Origin: Gillisia marina
GTDB taxonomy: Bacteria > Bacteroidota > Bacteroidia > Flavobacteriales > Flavobacteriaceae
Assembly (NCBI RefSeq): GCF_000258765.1
Contig: NZ_AJLT01000019.1
Span: 172,965-236,964 of the forward strand
DNA: 64,000 nt
Direction: 5' to 3'
The notes beneath the pieces are model-generated. The model saw nothing but the letters and a program-made list of their open reading frames with translations, did no database searches and had not been told where the DNA came from. Both the position numbers and the translations under genes were made by a program. Of the stretch, positions 53,317-63,208 are shown piece by piece; position 1 is the first letter of the stretch; each line of letters starts with the position of its first letter.

Positions 53317-55711
53317 CTACCATTCTCCCCCCATCCCTTCATAGTAAAAAATAAGATTTTTGATACCTGTATTAAATATACGAAAATTGATCTTTTTATT
53401 AGCCTCTAATGTTACATCAGAATCCCAATGAATTATGCCATATTTTTTAAAGGCAGGGTTTTCAAAAACTCTATACTTAGGCGTATAAAATTTTTTAGAG
53501 GGCTCAAATCCGTTTTCAACTATATATTCTGATGATTGCTCTGGCCTACTATTTTTACTTTTATAATTATCACGTTTGGAATACAAACGGATTACTCCAC
53601 CAGCTCCTCTTGTTCCTTCTGAAGCACCCGATTTTTGAAAATAATAACTTTCAAAGTCTGAAGTTGGGGCATTATAAAGTACATCAAAGTCACTCAACCT
53701 TTGATCATCTAGATAGATAATTGGTTCTGGGAAAGTTAATGCTGCATTGCCAATTAGAGACTGAACAGTTTTCACTCTAATACTTACCCTGTCAAATTGT
53801 TTAGCACCGAGTCCAACTCTCACATCGTATCCTCTAGATTTAATTATATCTGTGATAAATTGAAAATTAAAAGCAATTTCCTCTGTTATCTCTGTTACCT
53901 TATTTTTCAAATATGATGCTATATAAATATTAGATTCAGCTTTCTTCTTTCTATTACCAATTAAAAGAACCTCCCCTAGCTCTACAGCTCCTTCGTCTAT
54001 AAAATCATCTACATTATAACTCACTAAATCTTCCTTAATCTTAATTGTAGTAATTGTAGAATAGTTAGTTTCCAATATGTCTTCTGCAAATTCAGCCTGT
54101 GTATTTACATACAATTTAGGTTTCAATAGTTTATTATTTTTATTTAAAAGTGAAATATTTAAACTTTCCCCCTTTGTTAGAATTAAATTAGATATTTCAA
54201 AATTGTTTTGCATTATACTCGAAATAGTTGAGGCATGATACTTAGTGGGGAAAAGAATAACTTTATCATCTATATCTACTTTCATATTAATCCTTCCTTT
54301 GACATCTAGACCTTGTTCAAATTCATATTTTTCTATTGGAGGTGAATTAAGGTTTTTCCATTCATAACGGCTCCAACCTTGAGTGAGTAGTAGTAAATCC
54401 AACTCCTTAGCTTTACTTTCATCAAAATCAGTAAAATAAAAAGCTGGATTCTCAATATTACCCTTCACATAGGGTTTCAAATTAAAGGTGCTCAGTATAT
54501 TTTGATTTTGCATATATGCATAAGTCTCTGAAGGCAAAACCGAAAAACTCAAATTCATTGAACCATTAAATTTTTTCTTCAAATCAATTTCAAAAACTAA
54601 GGAATCTAATTCGTTTTTCTTGAACTCAATATTCACTTTTGGTGAAGTATGATTAATGTAATTAAAATACAATCTCTCTAATATAGGATTGTTCTTATCA
54701 TCTATTAGTGTAATAATATTCATACCATCTAACAAAAAATCTTTTTTAATAACAATTGCGTAAGTAGTATCAACATTATTAAATTTTATATCTATTTTTT
54801 TTAATAATCCATCTCTATGAATAAGTAGTTCAAATTCTTTGTTTGCTAATTTATTTAAGGATTTTTTATTAGTAGTGAGAAATAAAATTATTTCTTTACT
54901 GTTTTTTTGCTCTAATCCTACGGTCACTCCTTCAAGTAAAAATTTCGGTAATTTATATTTTTCTTTAGTTCCGTTTTTGAAAAAAATTTCAGCGTAATAA
55001 TTCATCCCATCTCTGGGTTTATATAAAAATTTACTTAATCCATATTTTGTTGTAGAAAATTCAGTTATTTTTTTTTCCATCTTTATCTCTAACCTCTCCC
55101 TTAATAATATTGACACCAAGACCTTTACTATTAATTACTTTAACACCAATAGTATTAATCGTGTTTACTATTATGTTTCCTCCTTCAGGTAGAAATTGAA
55201 CGTCATGATCTATTGATTTATTTGGAGGTGAAACGCGAACATTACTTTTAAGCACATGAATTTCTTGGGTGAATGAATCATCCTCTTTAAAATTCTTCAT
55301 CCAATTGGTGTATGCCTTTAAATAATATTTTCCCGCCCTGAATGAACTATCAATTTCAATACTGCCGGATCCATATCCATTATTTATATAAACTAATTGC
55401 TTCTCTACATGCTTTCCAAGGCTATCATACATTACAATATTTAAATTGGCTGTTTCTAGAAATGGAATATTGTTTTTTCTATCATAAACATATGCCTTAA
55501 ACCAAACCTGCTCGCCTGGAATAAAAGAAGTTTTATTTAAGTGTAAATAAACTGATTCCCTTAAAGATTCAAAATAATTAATTAATTTATCATCCGCTAG
55601 ATTATCAGTTGAAGTGCTTTGAGCAGAAAGATTATATGTCAAAAAGAAAAACAAAACGAAGAAAATAAAATGATATTTTTTCAAAACTTTGGAATTGAGG
55701 GTTTTATTCAT
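53317..55711 (-). pseudogene. Macroglobulin/TonB-plug secreted protein, frameshifted
   Basis: One protein of about 797 residues read in two frames. N-terminal part (55711-55061): signal peptide, then macroglobulin-like MG domains (SVYLHLNKTSFIPGEQVWFKAYVYD, GKYYLKAYTNWMKNF). The C-terminal part resumes ITEFSTTKYGLSKFLYKP and ends with a TonB-receptor plug domain (SLIGNAALTFPEPIIYLDDQRL, SGASEGTRGAGGVIRLYSK) at about residues 640-760, with no barrel after it. The break is the T9 run at 55068-55076; eight bases would restore GKKITEF. More AT-rich than its neighbours by eye. It lies between two copies of the exporter 5' end. Confidence 0.8.
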
Positions 55712-55827
55712 CTCTTAAATATCAACTTTTTTTAACTAAATAGTAATCTAAAAAAAAAATATCATAATTGAAGAGAATAGTATGCCCAATGTTTAATTAT
55801 AAATTAAACTTATAATCCTCGAGAACT

Positions 55828-55909
55828 GAGGCACGAACTTTAAAGAAGCAAAACTTTCTTTAAAATTGATCTTTTGAGGTTTTAATGATCTTTGAGGTCT
55901 TGGCAAAAG
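55828..55909 (-). pseudogene. Orphan 5' fragment of the ABC exporter gene (repeat copy 2)
   Basis: On the minus strand it encodes PRPQRSLKPQKINFKESF and ASLKFVP before homology stops, matching the exporter N-terminus in frame with T to S. It is cut off after about 27 codons and is the only recognisable content of the gap 55712-56026 apart from a promoter. Confidence 0.85.
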
Positions 55910-56014
55910 CTATCATTTTATAAGTAAGCAAGATAATCAGGAAATATGAAATTAAGAAGCAAACCAGCTTAAGTATTTCCTTTTAACAACTTCAAAATTG
56001 CTTGTAAAGTTTCA

Positions 56015-56022
56015 TATTTTTG
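56015..56022 (+). promoter_or_regulatory. TAnnTTTG -7 element of the TrmH-type gene
   Basis: TATTTTTG lies five bases before the ATG at 56027, so the transcript would be nearly leaderless. No TTG at the usual distance is evident. Confidence 0.35.
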
Positions 56023-56026
56023 CGGC

Positions 56027-56573
56027 ATGGTGGAGAACAGAAAATTAAAGAATAGCGAGTTAGACAGAAAGACAATTTCAGAATTTAAAGAAGCAACCAA
56101 AACGCCTCTTATCGTAATTCTGGATAATATTAGGAGCCTTAATAATATAGGCTCTGTATTTCGAACTGCCGATGCTTTTTTTAATCAAGAAGGTTTATTT
56201 ATGTGGAATCACTGCTACTCCACCACATAAAGACATTCAAAAAACCGCCTTAGGCGCAACAGAAACGGTGGATTGGGAATATGCAGAAGATACTATCTCG
56301 CTTATCAACCAACTTAAAGAGAAGCAGATTGAAGTTCTAGCGATCGAGCAGGCAGAAGGCGCTATCATGCTAAATGATTTTAAACCGGACAACGATAAAA
56401 CCTACGCGGTAGTTTTTGGGAATGAAGTAAAAGGGGTACAGCAAGAAGTGGTTTCTGCGAGTGATGCAATAATTGAAATCCCTCAACTAGGCAGCAAACA
56501 TTCCTTAAATATCGCGGTAAGCACAGGAGTTGTTTTGTGGGATCTTTATAGTAAAATCTCTTCTGAAAAATAA
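56027..56573 (+). pseudogene. TrmH/SpoU-family RNA 2'-O-methyltransferase, frameshifted
   Basis: A SPOUT methyltransferase of about 182 residues. The first frame gives KTPLIVILDNIRSLNNIGSVFRTADAF (motif 1, NIGSVFRTADAF). The second gives LIKKVYLCGITATPPHKDIQKTALGATETVDWEY, then VVFGNEVKGVQQEVV and IPQLGSKHSLNIAVSTGVVLW (motifs 2 and 3 of the SAM knot). The break is the T7 run at 56176-56182; six T gives AFLIKKVYLCG. It may methylate rRNA or tRNA; the target is not clear. Confidence 0.85.
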
Positions 56574-56578
56574 TTCGT

Positions 56579-57727
56579 TTAACCCGAAATTCCAGACACA
56601 GCTTCTTCAATCTTTTCCAAAATATACAAATAATCGCTGCGATTGTTCACAAAATCCAGCTCCGAAATATCGATGATTTTCACCTTAATATTGGACTGTG
56701 ATTTAATAAAGGATAAATAGCTTTTATTGATCTCCATTAAATATTCGGGCTGAATATTCTGTTCGTAATCCCTACCCCGACTTTTAATATTTTCCAGTAA
56801 GCGCTCTGTATTCTGATATAAATAAATATAAAGATCCGGCTTGATTAATTCTTTATACATGATTCTGAAGAGCTTATCGTACAAAGCATATTCGTCTTCC
56901 TGAAGCGTAATCTTAGCGAAGATCAAGGATTTAAACACATCGTAATCTGAAACGATAAAATCTGCAAAGAGATCGTATTGGGCCAGATCATCTGAAAGTT
57001 GCTGATAACGATCGGCTAGAAAAGACATTTCCAAAGGGAAGGCGTACCTATTCTTATCTTCATAAAATTTAGGCAAAAATGGATTGTCTTTGAAACGTTC
57101 CAATATCAATTTCGCATTAAAATCCTGCGAGATCATGGTAGATAAACTTGTTTTTCCGGCTCCTATATTTCCTTCAATAGCGATATAATTGTAATTTATA
57201 AAGCTATATTTCTTGGAAGGAGAAGCTATATTCTCCGGATAAACCTCAATTGAAGAATCATCCTGTAATCGCTCTTTCAAATTAAAGACCGAAGTTTTTA
57301 AAATGGGATGTATTTCTTTCCCCGCAATATCAGCCAATGGAAATAACACAAATTTCCTGTTTTGCATCTCCGGATGCGGAACTTTTAAAGTAGCAGACTC
57401 TATAATTTCATTCTGAACAAATACAATATCCAAATCTATTTTCCTACTCGAATATCCTTCAGTATTTGTTCTAAGCCTCCCTAAACTGTTTTCGATATCC
57501 AGTAGTTTTCGCAAAACCTCTTCCGCAGAAAATCTTGAGGAGACAGATACACACGCATTCAAAAAAGCATTGCCTTGAAAACCCCAGGCAGGAGTTTCAT
57601 AAACTTTAGAAATCGCGCCTACTTCACCAATTTCAGCATAAATTTTATCTACTGCTTGCTGCAATAGTTGCATTCTATTGCCAACATTGCTGCCTAACGC
57701 GATATAATATAAAGTTGGAGGATTCAA
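56579..57727 (-). CDS. folK: FolK-deoxynucleoside kinase fusion
   Basis: A 382-residue bifunctional protein. Residues about 1-150 are HPPK (6-hydroxymethyl-dihydropterin pyrophosphokinase): YYIALGSNVGNR, VYETPAWGFQGNAFLNACV, RKIDLDIVF and VPHPEMQNRKFVLFPLADIA. Residues about 180-382 form a deoxynucleoside kinase: P-loop EGNIGAGKTS (near 185-194), SDYDVFKSLIFA, and LID KSRGRDYEQNI. This links folate and dTMP metabolism in one chain, an arrangement seen in Bacteroidota. It ends six bases from the convergent TrmH-type gene. Confidence 0.93.
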   Translation of the reverse strand: MNPPTLYYIALGSNVGNRMQLLQQAVDKIYAEIGEVGAISKVYETPAWGFQGNAFLNACVSVSSRFSAEEVLRKLLDIENSLGRLRTNTEGYSSRKIDLDIVFVQNEIIESATLKVPHPEMQNRKFVLFPLADIAGKEIHPILKTSVFNLKERLQDDSSIEVYPENIASPSKKYSFINYNYIAIEGNIGAGKTSLSTMISQDFNAKLILERFKDNPFLPKFYEDKNRYAFPLEMSFLADRYQQLSDDLAQYDLFADFIVSDYDVFKSLIFAKITLQEDEYALYDKLFRIMYKELIKPDLYIYLYQNTERLLENIKSRGRDYEQNIQPEYLMEINKSYLSFIKSQSNIKVKIIDISELDFVNNRSDYLYILEKIEEAVSGISG

Positions 57728-58100
57728 ACTTAAAATTGAGGGTTTAAGAAGGGAGTTATTAAATTTCTCAGCAAATTAAGTAAAACAAATCAACATAAAC
57801 TCAACTTTATGGGAGAGAGCTTAGAAAAAAAAATGCTTGTAGGTAAAACTCGGTATTCAAATCTAGATGCTAAATTCTTAGAATTTAAAAAATCTAATTG
57901 GCGTACACACTTTTCATCTTGCATTCTGGGCTATTTATGCTTAAATTTATAAAGAATTCTTATTTTCCCTACCAAGTTTTTAGTGGCGCTAGTATTGATT
58001 ATATTCTGAAATAAACGATCCTACAAATTTCAAATACCATAGCGACCTAAAATCCTGTTTTAATGAATTGGAGTTATTGTACTAACCTAATTCTGCAATT

Positions 58101-58857
58101 ATGACACCGTCCATCTTTTTCTCAATTCTATTCTTTCTTTTTTTTATTAAGTGGAATCCGGATTATTTTTGAATATAAAAGAGCCCTAAAATTTAGATTC
58201 GGGAAATATATAAAAATCCTAAGTCCGGGTTTTAAATGGATTATTCCTTTGGTTGAAACCATTCAAATAGTAGATATTCGGGTGATAACGATAAATATTC
58301 TCTCCCAAGAAGTGATGACAGAAGACAATGTACCCTGTAGTATTGACGGGGTGGTTTTCTTTAGAATTCTTGATCCAGAAAAGGCTGTCTTACAAGTAGA
58401 AGAGTACAATTATGCCATTACACAATTGTCTCAAGCTGCATTAAGAGATGTATGCGGGAAGGTTGAATTAGACACCATTCTTTCTAAACGAGAGGAAATG
58501 GGTAAGAATATCAAGGCGATTGTGGAAGAAGAAACTCGCGAGTGGGGAATTGAAATTATTGGAATGAAAATAAAAGACATCCAATTGCCAGAAAACATGA
58601 AACGAATGATGGCAGGACAAGCAGAAGCAGAGCGCTCCAGAAGGGCTCAAATAATTCTCGCTTTGGCAGAAGAGCAAGCAGCAGGTAAATTATTGGAAGC
58701 CGGAAAATTAATAGATGAATCTCCTTCTGCCATTAAATTAAGACTCTACCAAACCTTATCCAATATCGCGGCAGAGAAAAACTCAACCATAGTTTTCCCA
58801 TTCCCGGAAGAAGTGCTCTCAAAAAACAATAAAAAACCCTCTAGGGATCAGGAATAA
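58101..58857 (+). pseudogene. SPFH/band-7 (stomatin-like) membrane protein, frameshifted
   Basis: Membrane-anchored SPFH protein of about 252 residues. The natural start is ATG 58101, with a helix MTPSIFFSILFFLFLLSG (across the shift), then IIFEYKRALKFRFGKYIKILSPGFKWIIPLVETIQIVDIRV, the band-7 core QEVMTEDNVPCSIDGVVFFRILDPEKAV, and the coiled KMRM...AEQAAGKLLEAGKLI tail. The break is the T8 run at 58138-58145; seven would join both frames. The uninterrupted part starts at 58249. Family members organise membrane microdomains. The gap 57728-58100 upstream shows no convincing gene. Confidence 0.82.
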
Positions 58858-58864
58858 TAAGAGC

Positions 58865-59326
58865 TCAACTCTTCGGTCTCAATTTCCTTATTCCTTCATA
58901 CACCACCACACTTACCGCGTTGGCAAGATTTAAGCTTCTAATATGTTCACTGAAAATTGGAATTTTATAGAGCCTTTCACTGTTCGCTTCAGTTATCTCT
59001 GAAGACAAGCCAACAGATTCCTTTCCAAAAACCAGGAACATTTCATCTGTGAACTCTATATCGTAATACTCCTTATTCCCATGACTAGAGAAAAATACCA
59101 TTTTCTTATCCTTATTCAATTCGAAGAATTCCTCCACATTCTCGTAGGTCTTTAAATTAATATGTTGCCAATAATCTAGTCCCGCACGCTTTACTCGTTT
59201 ATCGTCTAGCTCGAAACCGAAAGGCTTTACCAAATGCAGAGTTGAGCCCGATGCCAAACTTAAACGCCCAATATTTCCTGTATTCATTGGTATTTCCGGC
59301 TCTATTAGTACAATATTATAACCCAT
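58865..59326 (-). CDS. trmL: tRNA (cytidine/uridine(34)-2'-O)-methyltransferase
   Basis: A 153-residue SPOUT enzyme. IVLIEPEIPMNTGNIGRLSLASGSTLHLVKPFGFEL, LVFGKESVGL and IPIFSEHIRSLNLANAVSVVVYEGIRKL are the TrmL motifs. It methylates the wobble base of tRNA-Leu isoacceptors, of which tRNA-Leu(TAA) at 46.4 kb would be one natural substrate. Convergent with the band-7 gene. Confidence 0.93.
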   Translation of the reverse strand: MGYNIVLIEPEIPMNTGNIGRLSLASGSTLHLVKPFGFELDDKRVKRAGLDYWQHINLKTYENVEEFFELNKDKKMVFFSSHGNKEYYDIEFTDEMFLVFGKESVGLSSEITEANSERLYKIPIFSEHIRSLNLANAVSVVVYEGIRKLRPKS

Positions 59327-59557
59327 TTTTCACTTCTTTGATTAAATCTGAATACCACTCTTCAACAACTACCAATACTAGGTTTCATTATTTTCACAAC
59401 AAATTAAGTAAAAGGAAATTACATACTCTTAACTTTGTTAGCTGGAGTTTAAAACAAAATCGATAAATATTATATCCGCGAAAATTAAATGGCGCAAAGA
59501 TTGTGTTAATTTTCAGTGATATTTTCGATTTAAAATTTCATTTAGAATTTAAAAATT

Positions 59558-62236
59558 ATGAAAAAAGCATTTAAAATTATTGGATTCACATTGTTGGTGA
59601 TAATAGTACTCCTAGTCACTGCTCCTTTTATATTTGAAGCACAATTAAAAGACATGGTTAAAAAGACCATCAATAAAAATGTGAATGCTAATGTGGAATT
59701 TAGCGATTTGAATCTTACTTTATTTAGAAGTTTTCCGCAGGCAACTTTAGTTTTAAAAGACCTTAGCATTATTAATAAAGCGCCTTTTGCCGGCGACACA
59801 CTTGCTGTTTCTGAAGAATTGCTTTTAGAAATGTCCATAAAAGAACTTTTTAAAGGTAGCGATGAACCAAAAAAAATAGATGAATTAATCCTGAACAACG
59901 CGTATGTAAACATCAAGGTAGATTCCTTAGGAAATAATAATTATGACATCGCAATTATAGATTCTACTAGTACCAAACAAGATACGACTTCTAATCCTTT
60001 TAGTCTAGACCTTAAACATTACGAGATTAATAATTCCCGACTTAAGTATGTGGACGAAGGGAATAAAATGGCTTTAAGTCTAGAGAATCTTAATCATCAA
60101 GGAACTGGAGATTTTTCTTTGGCACAATCTGAATTAGATACTGAAACGAATTCCCTTATTTCATTAGATTATGACGGAACCAATTATTTAAATAAGAATA
60201 AATTGGCTCTAAGTGCAGTGATCCAAATGGACTTGGATAATATGAAATATACCTTTTTAGAAAATCAAGCTACCCTAAATCAGTTGCCCTTAACCTTTGA
60301 TGGTTACGTAAAAGTGAATGAAGACAACAACGAAATAGATCTTTCCTTTAAAACTCCATCCTCATCCTTTAAAAACTTCCTGGCTGTAATTCCAGCAATC
60401 TATGCGAAGAATATTGAAGATGTAGATACCAACGGTGATTTTGTTGTTAATGGTGAAATAAAAGGGATTGTAGATGACACTTATATCCCAAAAATGGATA
60501 TAAAAATAAGCTCTAATAATGCCTCTTTTAAATATCCAAACCTCCCAAAAGGAGTAGATGACATCAATTTGGATGTTGCAATTATCAACGAAACAGGTCT
60601 TTTAGATGACACTTTTCTGGATATTAATAAAATGAGTTTTAGGATAGATCAAGACTCTTTTAGTGGGAACGGAAAGATAAAAAACCTTACCGGCAACATG
60701 CTGGTAGATCTTGCCGTGAAAGGAACTATAAATTTAGCGAATCTAGAAAAAGCATATCCTTTAGAAATGCAACAGGATTTAAATGGAATTTTAACAGCCG
60801 ATCTTAAAACATCTTTTGATATGAATTCTATTGAAAAAGAACAATATCAGAACGTGAATAGCAGCGGGGTGGCGAGTATTAAAAACTTCTCTTATAAAAC
60901 TCCGGAAATCCCGAATGAAGTAAAAATTGCTTCAGCTAATTTTAAGTTTAACCAAGGAAATGTGCAGGTTTCAGAATTGATGCTTACAAGTGGAAAAACA
61001 GATCTCAATGCAACGGGTTCTATTCAGAACTTAATGGGATATTTATTCACAGACCAACAGCTAAAAGGAAATTTCCAGGTGAAATCCAACACTTTTTCTG
61101 TAAACGACTTTATGATCGCAGAAACTAAAACTGTCGAAAAAATAGATAAAGAAGGAGTTCCTACCGAAAAGCCTAAAGTGGTTACCACAGGGAAAGAAGC
61201 TATTAAAATCCCTTCTTTCTTAGATGCCACTTTGGTATTCAACGCAAATACGGTATTGTATGATAATTTGGAGCTAAAGAATGTGGTTGGTACGATGGTG
61301 ATTAAAGATGAAACTGCAACCCTTCAAAATGTGTCAACCAATATTTTTGACGGTTCGATCGCTTTGAGCGGAAATGTTTCAACTAAAAATGCTGTCCCAA
61401 CTTTTTCTATGAATATGGGGTTAAACGCATTGGATATTTCTAAATCTTTTGCTGGTTTGGAATTATTGCAAGGCCTTGCTCCTATTGCAAAGGCATTACA
61501 GGGAAAACTGCAAACAGAATTAAATCTTTCTGGAAATTTAAATGAAGATTTCACGCCACAACTTTCCAGTCTTGCCGGGCAAGCTTTGGCTCAAATATTA
61601 ACTGCGAAAGTAAATCCTGAACAATTGGCATTACTTTCAAAACTAGATGAGAAATTAGGGTTTATAAATTTTAACGATATCAATCTGGATAATTTAAAAG
61701 GAAAACTGACATTTAATGATGGGAATGTAGCGGTGGCGCCATTCGATTTTGATGTAAAGGGGATAAAAGTAACAGTTGCGGGAAATCATAGTTTCGATAA
61801 TATTATGGATTATAACCTTACCCTGAATGTACCTGCAAAAATGTTAGGTAGTGAGATTGGTAATACCTTATCTAAATTGAGCGCACAAGACCTTGAAAAC
61901 ATGACTGTCGCTTTACCTATTGGATTAAAGGGAAATTTCCAAAGTCCGCAAATCAATCTAAATATGCAACAAGCCGTTAGCGGGCTTACACAACAAATTA
62001 TAGCGCAGCAAAAAAAGGAACTTACCAATAAGGGAATAGACGCTTTGGGCAATATTCTTACAGGCCAAAACAAACAAACTCCAAAAACCGTAGATTCTAC
62101 AGGAACGCCGGTACTTACTCCAAAAGATACTGTGAGAACTCAGCAGCAGCAACAAGTTAAAGACGTAGCAAAAGATATTTTAGGTGGATTTTTAAATAAA
62201 AAACCTAAGAAGGTGGATACTACGAAGGTGAATTAA
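59558..62236 (+). CDS. AsmA-family envelope protein
   Basis: An 892-residue protein with an N-terminal membrane anchor (KIIGFTLLVIIVLLVTAPFIF) and a long periplasmic beta-rich region: FSDLNLTLFRSFPQATLVLKDLSI, and a C-terminal AsmA_2-like part with NGDFVVNGEIKG, NGILTADLKT, FDVKGIKVTVAGNHSF. Such proteins belong to the AsmA/TamB-like lipid-transport or envelope-biogenesis group. The C-terminal 70 residues are Gln/Lys rich (TGQNKQTPKTVDS...TQQQQQVKDVAKDIL). Followed by a hairpin at 62248-62277. Confidence 0.85.
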   Translation: MKKAFKIIGFTLLVIIVLLVTAPFIFEAQLKDMVKKTINKNVNANVEFSDLNLTLFRSFPQATLVLKDLSIINKAPFAGDTLAVSEELLLEMSIKELFKGSDEPKKIDELILNNAYVNIKVDSLGNNNYDIAIIDSTSTKQDTTSNPFSLDLKHYEINNSRLKYVDEGNKMALSLENLNHQGTGDFSLAQSELDTETNSLISLDYDGTNYLNKNKLALSAVIQMDLDNMKYTFLENQATLNQLPLTFDGYVKVNEDNNEIDLSFKTPSSSFKNFLAVIPAIYAKNIEDVDTNGDFVVNGEIKGIVDDTYIPKMDIKISSNNASFKYPNLPKGVDDINLDVAIINETGLLDDTFLDINKMSFRIDQDSFSGNGKIKNLTGNMLVDLAVKGTINLANLEKAYPLEMQQDLNGILTADLKTSFDMNSIEKEQYQNVNSSGVASIKNFSYKTPEIPNEVKIASANFKFNQGNVQVSELMLTSGKTDLNATGSIQNLMGYLFTDQQLKGNFQVKSNTFSVNDFMIAETKTVEKIDKEGVPTEKPKVVTTGKEAIKIPSFLDATLVFNANTVLYDNLELKNVVGTMVIKDETATLQNVSTNIFDGSIALSGNVSTKNAVPTFSMNMGLNALDISKSFAGLELLQGLAPIAKALQGKLQTELNLSGNLNEDFTPQLSSLAGQALAQILTAKVNPEQLALLSKLDEKLGFINFNDINLDNLKGKLTFNDGNVAVAPFDFDVKGIKVTVAGNHSFDNIMDYNLTLNVPAKMLGSEIGNTLSKLSAQDLENMTVALPIGLKGNFQSPQINLNMQQAVSGLTQQIIAQQKKELTNKGIDALGNILTGQNKQTPKTVDSTGTPVLTPKDTVRTQQQQQVKDVAKDILGGFLNKKPKKVDTTKVN

Positions 62237-62247
62237 ATTTATCCCCT

Positions 62248-62277
62248 CCTTAATCCTCCCCGAAGGGAGGAATTTAA
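62248..62277. terminator. Hairpin between asmA-like and DUF2797 genes
   Basis: TTAATCCTCCC / GGGAGGAATTTAA hairpin with CGAA loop, between convergent genes. No long T-run, so termination is probable rather than certain. Confidence 0.6.
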
Positions 62278-62294
62278 GAATTAATTTTTAAAGA

Positions 62295-63089
62295 CTATAG
62301 TATTGACAGCTCCACCACAAACCCCTCATGACTTCGAACATTAAAAACAGTTCCATCTTCAAATAATAAATATTGACCTTTGATGCCTTTTAGGACTCCT
62401 TCATAGAAAGGGGCTTTCGTAAGATTTAGACTTTTCACTTTTTTAAGATATTGTAGCACCGGGAAATGAATTTCCGTTTCTTTCTTATTTGCCAAAAAAT
62501 ATTGCATTGCCTCTTCCGGAATATATTGCTTCAATTTTTCGCGTTCTTCAGCTAAATCCAAATCTTTAATATCATTGGTGAGCATTTTTCGCCAATTGGT
62601 TTTATCTGCCACATACGGTTTAAGTGCTACCTCGGTTATTCCAGCCAAATACCTATTCGGCACTTCCACAATCTCAATTGCTTCATGAGCGCCTTGATCT
62701 ATCCACCTTGTTGGAACTTGTGTTTTTCGGGTAACCCCTACTTTTACATTGCTGGAATTTGCAAGATATACGATATGTGGCTTTAATTGCACCTGCTTTT
62801 CATAGTCCAAGTCTCGATCTTCTTCATCCAAATGCGCTTTACTCAACTCCGGATTCATAATCCAATCTCCCGCTTGAGGGATGGATGAATAACAATCGTA
62901 ACAAAATCCCTGAGCAAATACTTTTTTCTCCAAGCCACAATTCAAACATTGATATCTTAAAAAATTAATACTGATTCGCTTGTTCAAAATCTGATTAACA
63001 TTCAGAAAATCAGACTCAAATACCAAGTAATATTCTACTACTTTTTCTAATTCGGTTTTCATTTTAGTTAGAACACCTTCGTATCTCAT
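62295..63089 (-). CDS. DUF2797-family protein with zinc ribbon
   Basis: A 264-residue protein. A zinc ribbon CLNCGLEKKVFAQGFCYDCY (CxxC...CxxC) near residues 50-70 precedes HIVYLANSSNVKVGVTRKTQVPTRWIDQGAHEAIEIVEVPNRYLAGITEVALK, which resembles a GIY-YIG-like strand pattern. Function unknown. Start ATG 63089 (MRYEGVLTKMKTELEKVVEYYL); the gene is divergent from the GH3-type gene with 119 bases between. Confidence 0.83.
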   Translation of the reverse strand: MRYEGVLTKMKTELEKVVEYYLVFESDFLNVNQILNKRISINFLRYQCLNCGLEKKVFAQGFCYDCYSSIPQAGDWIMNPELSKAHLDEEDRDLDYEKQVQLKPHIVYLANSSNVKVGVTRKTQVPTRWIDQGAHEAIEIVEVPNRYLAGITEVALKPYVADKTNWRKMLTNDIKDLDLAEEREKLKQYIPEEAMQYFLANKKETEIHFPVLQYLKKVKSLNLTKAPFYEGVLKGIKGQYLLFEDGTVFNVRSHEGFVVELSIL

Positions 63090-63208
63090 GCTATTTTGTT
63101 TTAATTTTATAGAAAATGGGTATTGTAAGCTAACAGATTAGTTTTAATTTTATCCATTATACTGTATATTACCAAGCGTTTTTAATCAGGTTTAAAGATA
63201 AAAGAATA

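Noticed and set aside
57768..57810. Repeat shared with 59400-59440 (CAAATTAAGTAAAA)
   Set aside because: Only about 14 bases match clearly in AT-rich DNA; not enough to call a repeat family.
57812..57955. A 47-codon plus-strand frame starting MGESLEKKMLVGKTRY
   Set aside because: No family resemblance, no supporting ribosome site or neighbour context; probably chance in the gap before the band-7 gene.
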